64,000 bases of DNA, from NCBI RefSeq assembly GCF_048773025.1, contig NC_133569.1, positions 1,612,001 to 1,676,000 of the forward strand, read 5' to 3'. Origin of the DNA: Camelus bactrianus (lineage: Eukaryota; Chordata; Mammalia; Artiodactyla; Camelidae). The position numbers were made by a program, and so were the translations under genes. Every line of letters starts with the position of its first letter. Within the stretch, counting starts at the first letter, position 1. Positions 1-10,790 of this stretch are shown piece after piece. The notes beneath the pieces are model-generated. The model had not been told where the DNA came from. It searched no databases and saw only the letters and a program-made list of their open reading frames with translations.

Positions 1-359
1 ATTCTGTTTGCTTCCCCAAAACAGTAGTAACCATTCTGCTGAATTTACAATTTCTCATTCAAGAGCACTTTTTCACAACAATATTACACGTCTATATTCT
101 AATACTAATTGCACAATTGCTTTTCATATTGTAAAATGATATAAATGGTATCATAATACATATGTTTGTAATTTTTAACTTTTGCCCAAAACTATGTTCT
201 TGGAATTTATTCTTGTTGATATGTATGTTTATATTTTCACTGTGTGCAGTATCACTTTGTTTGAATATAGTACAATTTGATTATTAATTTCCCTACTGAC
301 AAAATTTTGAGATCCTTTTTAGTTTGAATGTGTTTTAAATAGAGTTTACTTTTTAGAAC
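1..359. other. AT-rich intergenic sequence, no gene seen
   Basis: This AT-rich stretch has no convincing open frame, splice pattern or recognised repeat. It may be the extension of the antisense L1 that follows. Confidence 0.5.
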
Positions 360-860
360 GGTTTTAGGTTCAAAGCAAAATGGAGTGGAAAGTACAGAGA
401 GTTCCCATATACCCCCTACCACACACACATACACACACACTCACACGCGCACGCGTGTGCGCACACACACACAGAGCCTTCCACACCAGAGTGGTACACT
501 TGTTACAATCAGTGAACCTACACTGAAATATTATTATTACCACCCAAAGCCCATAGTTTACGTTAGAGTTCACTCTTGGTGCTGTCTATTCTACGGGTTT
601 CACCAAATGTACAATGATGTGTGTCCACCATTATAATATTACACAGAATAGTTTCACTGCCCTAAAAATCTCTGTGCTCCACCTCTTCATCCCACCTTCC
701 CTGTAACACCTGGTAACCACTGATCTTTTTACTGTCTCCATAGTTTTGCCTTTTCCAGAATGTCAGAGTTGGAATTCTATAGTAGGTAGCCTTTTCATAT
801 TGCCTTTATTCTTAACATAAAGTAGTAAATTAACTATCACTGAAAATGCATGGGACCAAT
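360..860 (-). mobile_element. LINE-1 3'-region fragment, antisense
   Basis: Its reverse complement aligns by eye with the sense L1 3' region at about 6,150-6,360: both share the stretch on a transcript-like 'actctaacgtaaactatggg' theme and the 'gggtatatgggaactctctg' theme. A CA/CG dinucleotide tract sits inside it. The short frames here are chance. Confidence 0.6.
421..473. repeat. (CA)n / (CG) mixed microsatellite
   Basis: Alternating purine-pyrimidine tract: CA repeats flank a CGCGCACGCGTGTGCG core. Such a tract is able to adopt Z-DNA. It lies inside the antisense L1. Confidence 0.85.
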
Positions 861-1479
861 TCCACCTTCAATCTGTATAAGATTAAGCATTATTACAGTC
901 ACAAATATGAATACTTACTCTGGAACATTAAAGACATTAAATTAATTTCTTGAAGCAGGAAGACAATGCCTGTGCATTCATTGGAAGATACAGTAGGAAT
1001 TTTTTTAAAGCCAAATTAATTAGCGCACTATCAAAACTGACACATCAATATTAATTAGGTCATCATTCCAAAGGAGGAAAATCAGTCAAAAGTCAACCAA
1101 CATTTATTAATCATCTACTTCCCTCGAAAGTGTTATTATGCACTTGAGATACAAGACAGATGAGATGCCGCCTCTGCCTGCAGGTGCTTTCCTGCTTATT
1201 ATTTCATAATAGTTTCAGAAAGTAAATTTAAAGGGTCATGCGATTTAGCAACAAGAGATGCAGTAGAAAAAGCAATTCATTATGCTTGAATGGGGGGAAG
1301 GGAGGAGGGGGATGCAAATAAATGCAGGAGGGCCTCGCAAAGGAAGAGATATTTGACAGCTGCCTAGAGGGTGAGCAGGCTTCCCTCAGGAGCAAAAACT
1401 ATACAAGGGCGTTTCAGGAAGGGAGAGAACAGTGCACACCCAAAAGCAGGCTATCTCTCAGTAAACTCAATCAGGCTGG
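861..1479. other. Intergenic, no gene seen
   Basis: No coding or RNA gene is supported. The part near 1,080-1,190 (an 'aaccaacatttattaatcatctac' theme followed by a sentence-like low-divergence stretch) resembles a very old interspersed repeat, family not assigned. Confidence 0.4.
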
Positions 1480-2200
1480 ACTGACTGTACCCCCAGGGAA
1501 GTTTATGCATGTCCAAATACACAAACCAGCATGGGAGGACAAAGATTCACTCCCTGATCAAATTCTCACCAGGCTCCTCCAAATCCTCTTCTCCATGAGG
1601 CCTCAACCTTGGCCTAAAAAAACCCACAGACTCTCAACAAAAATGATTTTGCCCATCCCTGACCCCTACCCAATTCACATTAAAAGACTTAAACACTAAC
1701 ATGTTTTCTAATAGCTGAAGGCCACATCCTTAGAATGACTCTAACCAATCCCCAACCAGAAAGGGCCTGTATGAGAAAGCTGAAGGCTTCCAAGAGAATT
1801 TCATTTGCCTTAGCATTTACTAAAAAGGCCTGACAACTGTGACTCCTTCCTCTGTCCCTTTCAGATAGACTAGTATCTCCTACAACTCAAGAGTGTCTTT
1901 CCTAAGTACCTGAAAGCCATGCCTTTGAAATGTGATCACCAGGAAGGATGGAGCCCCTGTCTCCAACTCCCTTCAATACTTGCCAGCCAGCAGACCCAGC
2001 TGGCCTCATCAGCATTTACACTGAGGACCCCTTTGTAATGTTCCACTTCTTGGATGCTGACAATTGTTTCTGAGTTCAGTTTATGCTGGGCTCTCTTCCC
2101 CACTGCAGTAGTATAGTACTGATTAAAATCTGTCCTGACCATTTTAACTGGTGTCTGGCTTTGCTTACCTTTGATAGTAACAGAACAGGAAATAATGCAA
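1480..2200 (+). mobile_element. Probable ancient endogenous-retrovirus LTR, family not assigned
   Basis: The composition and order of motifs resemble old mammalian ERV-type LTRs: pyrimidine-rich blocks, a 'ctgtgactccttcctctgtc' stretch, and an A-rich element followed by a short G/T-rich tail. No internal retroviral gene is recognisable beside it. I treat it as a solo fossil LTR, long decayed. The family and exact ends cannot be set by eye. Confidence 0.35.
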
Positions 2201-2682
2201 TCCATAGTCCTAAAGCTTTCAGTAGCGCTCTTTGCCTTTCAAATACAGTCCTGCTGATTGCTTGGCATTTGAAGCCCTGTCTGAGCTCAGCAGAACAATT
2301 GGGAATTCCCAGAGGCTGCTTCTTCTCTGTCCTTTGTCCTCAATCCTCCTTATGACATGAGTCCTTCCACATCACTCTCTATTCACCTATTTTTATACTG
2401 AACTCATTTATTCTCCCCTTCATTCATATGTCAAACACATTCATTAACTGATTAACTACCATCTGTCAAGACTTCCCAAAGTCCATGCCTCTACTTTCAT
2501 AAATCTTCACTAATAGCTCCAGCCAGAGTATCTTCTTTCCCAACTGAGGATAGGGTAAGTACATTTAACCTACAGGCAGAATTTTTTTCTCCTATTATAT
2601 CTTTGACTATTGCTCCTATAGTACGCATTCTAGCAATTTCATCAGGAACATATTTTCCATATATTATGGATAGACCACATGA

Positions 2683-3000
2683 TAGTCCACAGGCCAAATC
2701 TGGCCCACTGCCTGTTTCTGTACAGCATGAACTAAGAGTGTCTTTTACATATTTTAATGGTTGAAAAAATCATAAGAAGAATATTTTATAAACATAAAAA
2801 TCAAGAAATTCAAATTTCAGTGTCCATAAATAACACTTTTTTTGGAACACAGCCATGCTCATTCGTTTACATACTAGCTATAGCTGTTTTCATGCTACAA
2901 TGTTTCAAGAGTAACTAGCTCTAACAAAAAAATGTATTACCCACAAAGCTGAAAGTATTTGCTATTTGGCTCTTTACAGACAAAGCATGACAACCCCTGT
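2683..3000 (-). mobile_element. MER1-type hAT-Charlie DNA transposon
   Basis: This is the reverse complement of the familiar element beginning near CAGGGGTCGGCAAACT. Visible landmarks are 'ggccaaatctggcccactgc', 'ggaacacagccatgctcatt', 'cgtttacatactagctatag' and the terminal 'acaacccctg'. Non-autonomous; no transposase is encoded. Two relatives lie near 47.2 kb and 55.2 kb. The family name is from memory; the hAT-Charlie class is the firmer part. Confidence 0.7.
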
Positions 3001-3019
3001 ATTAGATAACTATTTGCTG

Positions 3020-3270
3020 CAGTGTGTTCATTCCAGTGATGGTTAATTAGAAAAGTATCATATGATATCACTCATATGTGTAATCTGAAAAAATAAAGAA
3101 AGAAAGAAAGGAAAAAGAAGACACTATTGAACTCATCTATAAAACAGAACTAGACTCGCACACAGGTAAACAAATCTTATGGTTACCGGGGGAAAGGGGG
3201 CAGAAAGGATAATTTGAGAGTTTGAGATTTGTAAATGTTAACCACTATATATAAAAAGAGATAAAAAATA
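3020..3270 (+). mobile_element. LINE-1 3'-end fragment
   Basis: Contains the standard L1 3' landmarks 'atatgatatcactcatatgt', 'cttatggttaccggggg' and 'ctatatataaaaagagataa'. The same motifs recur at about 30.2 kb and 45.8 kb. It directly abuts the 5' part of another L1. Confidence 0.7.
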
Positions 3271-5145
3271 TTTCCAGTCAAGATGGTAGAGTGGTAGGAC
3301 CACGAGCTCGCCTCTCCTCGTGACTACAACGAATCCACGATGGAATGCTAAACAACCATCAAAAAAAAAGACTGGAACCTAGCAAAAAAGATCTTCTGCA
3401 ACTGGAAACATAAAGAGGGAACCACAGCAGGAAGGTAGGAGGGGTGTGCTCACCATATAATCAGTCTCCATGCACCCTGGGGGGGGGTGACCCACAAGCT
3501 GAAGATTTGTGAAGTCCCAGAGGCCCTCCCACAGGAGTGAGAGCTCTAAGCCCCACGTCAAGCTCCCCAGTCTAGGTCTTGTATTGGGAAGACGAGGAGA
3601 CCCCAGGACATCTGGTTTCAAAGGCCAGTGGAGCTTGGCTCCAGAAGCCCCACGAGACTCAGGAAAATGGAAACTCCATTCACTTAGGAAGTGTACACGA
3701 AAACTCACGTGCGCCAGGTCCAAGGGCAGTGGCAGTGATTTCGTAAGAACCTGGGCCAGGCCTGCCTGCTGGATTTGGAGGGTCTCCTGGGGATGTGGGG
3801 AATGGCTGTGGCTCACCCAGATGACATAAAAGCTGGTGATGGACATTATGGGAGTGTTCATCTACATGAGCTTTCCTGGAGGCTGACATCTTGATCGGAC
3901 CATTAGCACCAAGACCTGGCCCCACCCAACAGCCTGGAGGGAAGCCTCAGGCCAAGCAACATATAGGGTGGGAACACAGGCCCACCCATCAGCAGACTTC
4001 CTGAGCTGCAAAGGCCTCTAGACATAGTCCTACCCACCAGAGGCCCAGGACCAGGCTTCACTCAGCAGTGGGCAGGCACCAGCTCCTCCTGCCAGGAAAC
4101 CTGCATAAGCCTCTAGTCCAGCATCACCCACCAGGGGCAGATAATAAAAATAAGAAAACAACAATCCCAAAGCCTGTGGAAGGAGCCCACAAACACACAG
4201 AAAAATAGATGATGGGGTGGCAGAGGAACATCTCCCAGGCCAAGGCACAAGATAAAATCCCAGTAGGAGAAATAAGTGATGAGGAGATAAGCAATTTATC
4301 TGAGAAACAGTTTAAAGTAATGATGGCCAAGATGTTCAGAGAACTCAAGAGGAGTACAGATGCACAGAGCAAAGTTTTTAGTAGAGTTGGAAAAGACAAA
4401 GAATACCCAAACAGAGTTGAAGAATAAAATCACTGAAATGAACAATATACTAGAAGGAACCAAGAATAGACTAAATGAAACAGAAGAACGGATCAGTGAA
4501 TTGGAAGACAGATTAGTGGAAATCGCTAATTCAGAACAGAAAAAAGAAAAAAGAATGAAAGAAATGAAGATAGTTTAAGAGAACTCTGGGACAACATGAA
4601 GTGCTCTAATATTTGCATTATAGGGGTCCTAGGAAGAGAACAGAGAGAAAGGACCTGAGAAAATTTTTGGAGAGATAATCACTGAAAACTTTCCCAACTT
4701 GGGAAAGGAAACAGTCACCCAAGTCCAGGAAGCACAGAGAGGACCACATAGGGTCAACACAAAGAGGAACACACCAAGGCACATAGTCATCAAATTGACA
4801 ACAATTAAGGATAAGAAGAAAATATTAAAATCAGCAAGAGAAAAGCAACAAATAACATACAAGGGAATTCCCACAAGTTTATCAGCTGATTTTTCAGCAG
4901 AAACTCTACAGAACAGAAAGAAGTGGTATAATATATTTAATGTGATGAAAGGGGTAAACTTACAACCAAGAACACTCTATCCAGCAAGGCTCTGGTTCAG
5001 ACTTGATGGAGAAGTCAAAAGGTTCACAGATAAACAAAAGCTACAAGAATTCAGCACCACAAAACCAGCTTTACAACAGATGTTACAACTTCTCTCGTCA
5101 TCAAACCATAAGAAAAGAGAACAAAAAGAAGAAAGAGGGGAAAAA
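3271..5145 (+). mobile_element. LINE-1 5' half (5' UTR and ORF1), truncated
   Basis: The L1 start motif 'aagatggtagagtggtagga' opens the element. A GC-rich 5' UTR follows, then ORF1 coding sequence, ending in an A-tract at about 5,141. ORF2 is absent in this orientation; instead an antisense L1 ORF2 piece follows. Either a rearranged insertion or two separate insertions would explain this. Confidence 0.75.
4209..5120 (+). pseudogene. LINE-1 ORF1 (RNA-binding protein p40), decayed
   Basis: L1 ORF1 encodes a trimeric RNA-binding chaperone for L1 retrotransposition. The N-terminal part (GEISDEEISNLSEKQFKVM) is followed by a heptad-rich coiled coil (NRLNETEERISELEDRL). Further on comes the C-terminal RNA-recognition/CTD region, with HIVIKLTTIKDKKKILK and DFSAETLQNRKKWYNIFNVM. 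The frame is broken: it shifts between about 4,360 and 4,425, and a stop closes the second frame at 4,576-4,578 before the same frame resumes upstream of 4,699. The last part ('TTKPALQQML') is the known ORF1 C-terminal motif. Not functional; a good landmark of L1 age and orientation. Confidence 0.8.
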
Positions 5146-5790
5146 AAAAAAAAAAGACCTACAAAAAACTGCCTTGGTTGTTCGGGGTCTTTTGTGGCTC
5201 CTTATAAATTCTGGAATTCTTTGTTCTAGTTCTGTGAGGAATGTTGTGAGTATTTTGATGGGGGTTGCATTGGATCTATGGATTGCTTTCGGTAGTGTGG
5301 CCATTTTGATAGTGTTGATTCTTCCAATCCAGGAGCACAAGAAATCTTTTCATTTCTTTGTGTCATTTTGGTGTTTGGAGTATAGGGAACCTCCTTCCTT
5401 AAGTTTATTTTTAGGTATTTTGATGTTTTTGATGTAATGGAAATGTTCATACCGGTTATAAAATTCTCGCTTTTGAAGTGAAAAAAAAAAAACGTGAATG
5501 AAGGGCTGCAAATGACAAAATATCCTTCTTTTCTATGGGTGAGTTGTATTCCATTACATACATACATACATATATATACATATTTCTTACATTACATTCA
5601 TCATATAGATATAGATATATATACATGCTGCATCTTCATTATCAATTCAACTACTCATGTGCACTTATGATGCTTCCATATCTTGGCAATCATAAATAAT
5701 GTTGCTGCTAATAGCAAGGTGTGTGTATCTTTTTTAATTAATTCTTATTTTGTGGTTGGCTTTATTCCTTTGATAACTATATAAATTTAA
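5146..5790 (-). mobile_element. LINE-1 ORF2 fragments, antisense
   Basis: The plus strand carries classic antisense L1 text: 'cttggttgttcggggtcttt', 'ttgcattggatctatggatt' and 'ttgattcttccaatccagga'. After about 5,500 it jumps to the ORF2 3' end ('gagttgtattccattacata', 'gcttccatatcttggcaatc'), so the middle has been lost. It includes an ATAC/ATATAC microsatellite near 5,556-5,620. Confidence 0.75.
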
Positions 5791-5839
5791 AAAGCTAAAG
5801 CTCTAAACATCCTTAGAAATAATGAACAGCATATATATG

Positions 5840-6565
5840 TAAATTTAAAACATATATGTGCAGTAAAAAAAAAAACAGAAATGAGCTATCAAGCCATGAA
5901 AGACATGGAAGAAACTAAAAACCCCTAATACTAAATGAAAAAAGTGAGTCTGAAAAGGCTACAAACTGTACGAGTCCAACCAAATGACATTCTAGAAAAG
6001 GCACAGCTACAGAAACAATAAAAAGATCGTGGTTTCCAGGAGTTTAGTGAGAGGGAGGGAGGAATGAACAGATGGAGCACAAGGGATTTTTATGGTGATT
6101 AAACTCTTCTACGTGATACTATAGTGGCTACATGTCATTATGCATTTGTCAAATGTAGAATATCAAGAGTGAACCTTAATGTAAACTACGGACTTTGGTT
6201 GATAATAGTGTATCCATGTTGGTTCATCGTTTCTACCAAATATGCCACACTGATGAGGGATGTTGAGGGTAGGGGAGTATATATATGTGGGTGGAGAGGG
6301 TTATGTGTGAACTCTGTATTTTCTGCTCAACTCTGCTGTGAAAATGAAACTCCTCTAAATAAATTGTCAATTAATTTAGGAAAAGATATTAAAAAACAAC
6401 CCCAAATTGCTTCTGGATACCACATGGAACTATATTCAATGTTCTGTAATAACATTTAACGAAGAAGAATATGAAAATCAATATATGTACATACACGCAT
6501 GACTGGGACATTAAGCTGTAGACCACAGACTGACACACTGTAACTGACTATCTTCAAAAACATAA
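5840..6565 (+). mobile_element. LINE-1 3' regions, sense (two merged ends)
   Basis: The first part (to about 6,380) matches the L1MA-type 3' region also found antisense at 360-620. The second part (6,385-6,565) carries a younger L1 end ending 'gacacactgtaactgactat'. No intact ORF. Confidence 0.65.
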
Positions 6566-6644
6566 ATCACATTCTCAGATCTACAAAGAAAAGTGGTGTT
6601 CACTTTTCAATTTTTTACAGGTATTCACTTAATTCAGCTCTGTC

Positions 6645-7010
6645 CCACCTCAGGGTCCTAACGGTTCGCGAGGCCCGGGCCTCACCTACGCACCGCTACC
6701 TGCGAGCGCAGCCCAGGCTTCACCCGCCGGCTCCCGACCTGCGCGCCCCCACCCACCAAGCGCCCCCTCACCCGCTCGGCGGCAGCAGGGGAGGCGGCAG
6801 CAAACGGCGGCGGCAGCAAGCGGCGGCCCAGACCCCAGGTCGCGTTCCTCCTCCAGGAGCTGGTCCGCGAGCACTAGGCTCCCGCCCAGCTTTCACACGC
6901 TCAGGGCGGGTCTGGTCGGTGCGTCTGTGCGTCCACGCGCATGCGGGCCCCTCCTCCCCCGCCCGCAGCGTGGACGCTTGGGCTGCAACTCCTGTTCTTC
7001 GGGAGGTGGG
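6645..7010 (-). promoter_or_regulatory. GC-rich promoter/first-exon-like module, copy A
   Basis: CpG-dense block nearly identical in order to copy B at 8,536-8,885; shared anchors are 'ggcccgggcctcacctacgc' and 'gcagcccaggcttcacccgc'. Read on the minus strand it holds a palindromic GCGCATGCG (about 6,937-6,945) like an NRF-1 site, then an open stretch containing QLLEEERDLGSGPPLAAAA. After that comes a splice-donor-like GCGG|GTGAGG at about 6,771/6,770. No downstream exon is recognisable, since the next 6 kb is L1. I do not recognise the gene. It may be a duplicated, orphaned promoter plus first exon or simply a repeated GC-rich element. Confidence 0.5.
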
Positions 7011-7560
7011 GACTGCTGCCGGGCTGGGGGCTGGGGGCTGGGGGCTGGGGGCAAGGGCCTGGCAGTGGGGCGGGGGGCCCATCCCTTTACCCGCCCCACC
7101 GGGTCTCCATCCTTAACACCCCCATCCCATCACCTACCGGTCCTGACACAACCAAAACCTCGAACAGCTCAGGGCCAGGCCACACCCCCTAGCCCCACTC
7201 CCCCTGCTCGCCTTCCCTCCCAAACCCTGTGAATGCCCCCCCCACCTACAGCCAAGCCCCCAAGTCTCCCACAGGACCCCCAAAATGGGACTTCCTCTCA
7301 CACCGAGGTACCCGCCCCGACACTCCACCACGCTAGTAACCTATGGCCCCCACGCCGCAAGCTCACCCCTCATGCCTCACTGCAGGACCCCCAACATCCC
7401 AAGATGGTCCCCCTCACCCCTCAGCTGGGTCAATTCCACTCCCAGCGATTCCTCACCCCTCAGCCTGTGCCCACTCACCGCGGGATCCTCCCTCACCCGG
7501 AGTGCAACCTTACCCCCAGCTGACCCCCTCACCCCTCAACCAGCGGGGGGCAGGATGGTC
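7011..7560. repeat. G-rich then C-rich low-complexity spacer
   Basis: Opens with tandem GGGGCTG units at about 7,019-7,056, a strong potential G-quadruplex. A pyrimidine/C-rich stretch follows with many 'cccctcaccc' and 'ccacctac' motifs. The long frames in this region reflect absence of TA-containing stops, not coding: composition is monotonous and no domain is visible. Confidence 0.6.
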
Positions 7561-8535
7561 TGGGCTCCCATCACCATGGCGACAGCCAGCCAGCCAGGGA
7601 TCCCGGGCAGAGTGCTGGCACACAGCCCTGTGTCCCAGGCTCCTGGGCCCCGGCGGGGGTTGGACGCAGTTCCAATTCTCGCCCGGGCGCCCTGCCCCCA
7701 CCCATACTCCCCCCACTTCTCCCCCCACCACCCAGTGCCTCGTCTCAGCTGATGGGGCAGGGTGGTACCAGGGTGCACACCACTCGCCAGTGGGCCTTGG
7801 GTGGTTGATGGTGCTGCCGGCAGGGAGGGGGCAGCCCCGCCCAGAATGGACAGCAGGCAGCGGTAGAGGCAGAGGCAGAGGCAGAGGCGGGGAGGGGGGC
7901 TGCCCTGGGAGAGCCAGTCAACTTCCTCCCAACTCCCCCGCTGCCTGGCCGGGGGCGGCAGCCTCTGCTGCCCTGGCTTCCTGGAAAGAATCTCCCCCTG
8001 TCAGCCTGCTCTTGGGAGGTAGGCAGGGTGTGGTCGGGGCGGGGGGGGGCTCAGCAGCAGCAGCAGCAGCAGCAGCAATGGCAGGATTGGGGCTGCCTAT
8101 GCTAGAGCGGGAATTTGCTCCCATTTCCCGCTGTCGCTGCCACCGCCCCCGCACCCTGACAGCACCTCCTCATCTCCCAGGGGCAGAAATGACCTGCAAC
8201 ATAGGCCCTGCAAATCTGGACAGCAAAAGCTGCCCCCAGGACAGGACGCAGGAGAGATAGGAGCAAATTGACAGGCTCCCAAGGGTAGACCCCTCTCCCC
8301 GCTGCCGCCGCCGCCGCCGCCCCCGCACCCTGACAGCACCGCACCCGCCTCCTGGGAACAGGCCATGGCCTGAGGGCCAGTCGGACGTGCTCCCTGGCTG
8401 CCCGGTGCCCTCCCACCTCCTGGGGTGGCGGCATCCGCTAACCCCCCCCGGGTATAAGCGGCAACGAACAGGCGCCCGTACTACTAATGAGCGGGAAGGA
8501 GAAGTGGGCACCACGAACCACCCGGTGGCCCCCGA
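7561..8535. other. GC-rich spacer between the two promoter-like modules
   Basis: Holds a (GGCAGA)n tract near 7,866-7,890, a (CAG)8 run at 8,052-8,075, and a short internal duplication around 'ccccgcaccctgacagcacc' (about 8,146-8,166 and 8,323-8,340). Several overlapping frames are open but none shows a recognisable protein or convincing start context. Confidence 0.5.
8052..8075. repeat. (CAG)8 trinucleotide repeat
   Basis: Eight uninterrupted CAG units followed by CAATGG inside the GC-rich island. Confidence 0.9.
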
Positions 8536-8885
8536 CCCACCTCAGGGTCCTAACGGGTCGCGAGGCCCGGGCCTCACCTACGCACCGCTACCCGCGAGCG
8601 CAGCCCAGGCTTCACCCGCCGGCTCCCGACCTGCGCGCCCCCTCCAAGCTCCCCCTTACCGGCTCGGCGACGGCAGCGGCGGCGGCAGCAAGCGGCGGCC
8701 CAGACCCCAGGCCGTGTTCCTCCTCCAGGAGCTGTTCCGGGAGCAGTTGGCTCCCGCCCGTCTTCTTCAAGTTCGGGCTGTTCCGCGTCTGCGCAGGCGC
8801 ATCGGCGCGTGCGCGCGCGCCCCTCATCCTCCCGCCGGAAGCGTGGACCCTCGTGCTCGTGCTCCTGCTGCTCGGGTTGTGGCGA
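8536..8885 (-). promoter_or_regulatory. GC-rich promoter/first-exon-like module, copy B
   Basis: Second copy of the module at 6,645-7,010, about 1.9 kb away and in the same orientation. On the minus strand it contains TGCGCAGGCGCA-type sequence (8,790-8,801), a good NRF-1 motif match, and a start codon at 8,827. The open frame includes EQLLEEEHGLGSGPPLAAAA and ends at a consensus-like donor GCCG|GTAAGG (GT at 8,659/8,658). Copy A keeps both the frame theme and a donor. No acceptor-bearing second exon was recognised, so the transcript is hypothetical and the gene unnamed. Confidence 0.5.
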
Positions 8886-9699
8886 GTCGGGCCGAGCGGT
8901 ACCGATCAGGGTCTGGCGGGGGGCGTGGCTGTGGGGCATTAGCCCTGGGACAGAGAGAAGAGGGATGGAAGAGTTAAAAATAAATCTCTTATTTCAGGAT
9001 TTCTTAAAAAGTTATCTTGGTGCTAGTCAGTGCACAGTGAAAAAAAACCAAATAATTGTTCGAAACTTTATATCTACAAGTTGGCCACTTTACAGACAAT
9101 AAGTTCAAATCATCAAGATCAGGGAAACTCAAGCGATGCATTTAACTCAGCCTACTGATAAATGAAGAGGTACAGAGTGTGAGGTTTCAACCATCTAGTC
9201 AGAGTTCCAGAAGGAGAAGGGGAGAGAGAGAATGGAGGCCATTGTTTGAGGTTATAATATTTCAAATATTAGTGGCGATAACAGTTAAGAATTGTACAGA
9301 ATTCTATTTAGAGACTATCATCTGGGTGTTTGGGGTGCTTGTCTTTCTGGGTTGCCATTGCTTGTAGGACACTTCAATGAACAAAGTTGGAGATATGCAT
9401 TTTTTAGAGAACCTTGAAATTCAACATTGTAAAATTTATTTGACTACTTAGATTTTATAATTGTACCTCTTTTCCACTTGAAAACTTAATTCCTAAGACA
9501 TTAAAAGGAACACAGTAACTAATTCATTTTATTTCAATTTACTGATATCTACGTACCCACACATGAATACTAATACTTCAACATAGCCATATTCATAATA
9601 CTTAAATAATGAGTTTAATATGTGAAACTTAAGATTTATCTAAAGGTTTGTTTTTTAACTGCAGGCTATACATTACTAGCAACAGAGCCAAAATATTGT
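8886..9699. other. Intergenic transition to AT-rich DNA, no gene seen
   Basis: GC content falls sharply after about 8,960. No exon, RNA gene or recognised repeat is supported; the short frames near 9,180-9,370 have no recognisable content. Confidence 0.5.
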
Positions 9700-10185
9700 A
9701 GGTTTACTGCACAAATATGATTCCTCGTAGTGGGATTATGCCACCAAGTTTATACGTAGATAGGTTTCATTTCATTATTTTCAATTTTAATAATTGTTAT
9801 ATTAGGTTATTTTATTTATTTCACTTTGAATTATGTAAAACATATACATGATTCCAAGTTCAAAATTATAAAGCAGAATTTTTACTTGCATCCACATGCT
9901 TGTTTTTAATTTTTTCGTATAATAAAGATGAAATATAACATTTTATGTTTATGCCATTGTATCTTTGGACAGATTATTAGAAATAGGATCCCTGAATTTA
10001 TAAGATGACCGTGTGTATACTTTCATTAGGTATTGCAAAATCCCCTCCATAGTGTTGTAGCATTTTTCATTCCCATCAGCAATGCTTGAGAATGCATCAT
10101 TATTTAGAGGCTGGCCAACAGAATATGTTGTCAGACATTTCATTTGTTGATAATTTGGTAGCTGAATAATGTTTTTGCAGTATAT
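9700..10185 (-). mobile_element. Old LINE-1 ORF2/3' remnant, antisense
   Basis: Weak but ordered resemblance to antisense L1 text: 'agtgggattatgcc', 'cattcccatcagcaatgctt', 'aatatgttgtcagacatttc'. Highly diverged; ends approximate. Confidence 0.45.
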
Positions 10186-10239
10186 TATTTTGAAATCCTT
10201 TATTATAAGGATTTATATATAATAAAGGATTTCAAAATA
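10186..10239. repeat. Perfect inverted repeat (hairpin)
   Basis: The 21-nt arms at 10,186-10,206 and 10,219-10,239 are exact reverse complements, each containing GAAATCC/GGATTTC. The pairing extends one further base inward, leaving a 10-nt loop. AT-rich. It could form a cruciform or a stem in RNA. No known MITE family was recognised. Confidence 0.8.
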
Positions 10240-10738
10240 GGTTTAAGCTTTTTTCATATATTTAAGGGTCACATTTATTTATTTTTATGTGAAAATACTA
10301 CATAAATATCATTAATGTTTCTATTAATTTGTTGGCCATTTTCTTCTCAATTTTTGGAAGTTTAAACAGAATTGTAAAGGAATTAACTTTAGGCCGAAGG
10401 AATGTTATTCTAGCTAGGGAGTCTGAAATAGAACAAAAAAAGGAAATTAAAGAAAGACATCCATGAACAAAGCAAGTAAACACTATATTCAAGTCACACT
10501 TCATAGTAATAAAATGTCTTGTGATTAAATAAAATATAATTTTAAAACATGAAAACTGCAAAAAGGTTGGAGTGGTAAATGCATTGACATTGATCGAAGG
10601 TCTTTGTTAGCTAAAAGGAAAGCAAAAGATTGAATTAAATTTATATGTTGAAATGTTAACAATGCTTAATATAAATTATAGGTTAACCATTAAACAAACA
10701 GAGTGTATAATTTTGAATTTAGTGGAAGGGAATATAAA

Positions 10739-10790
10739 ACTGGGTTCAATCCCCAGTAGCTCCATTAACAAAACAAACAAAAATCTTTTT
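10739..10790 (+). mobile_element. Vic-1-type camelid SINE, 3' fragment
   Basis: Carries the SINE segment 'gggttcaatccccagtagct' (tRNA T-arm-derived) followed by an A/CA-rich tail. The 5' tRNA promoter half is missing. Confidence 0.65.

Noticed and set aside
7285-8260. Long proline/serine-rich frames on the plus strand (up to 305 codons)
   Set aside because: C-rich, stop-poor DNA keeps several frames open at once on both strands. No domain, signal peptide or splice structure; composition explains the length.
8387-8977. 196-codon plus-strand frame across promoter-like copy B
   Set aside because: Shadow of the GC-rich module; the arginine/alanine/proline content mirrors CpG composition and the minus strand carries the more structured signal.
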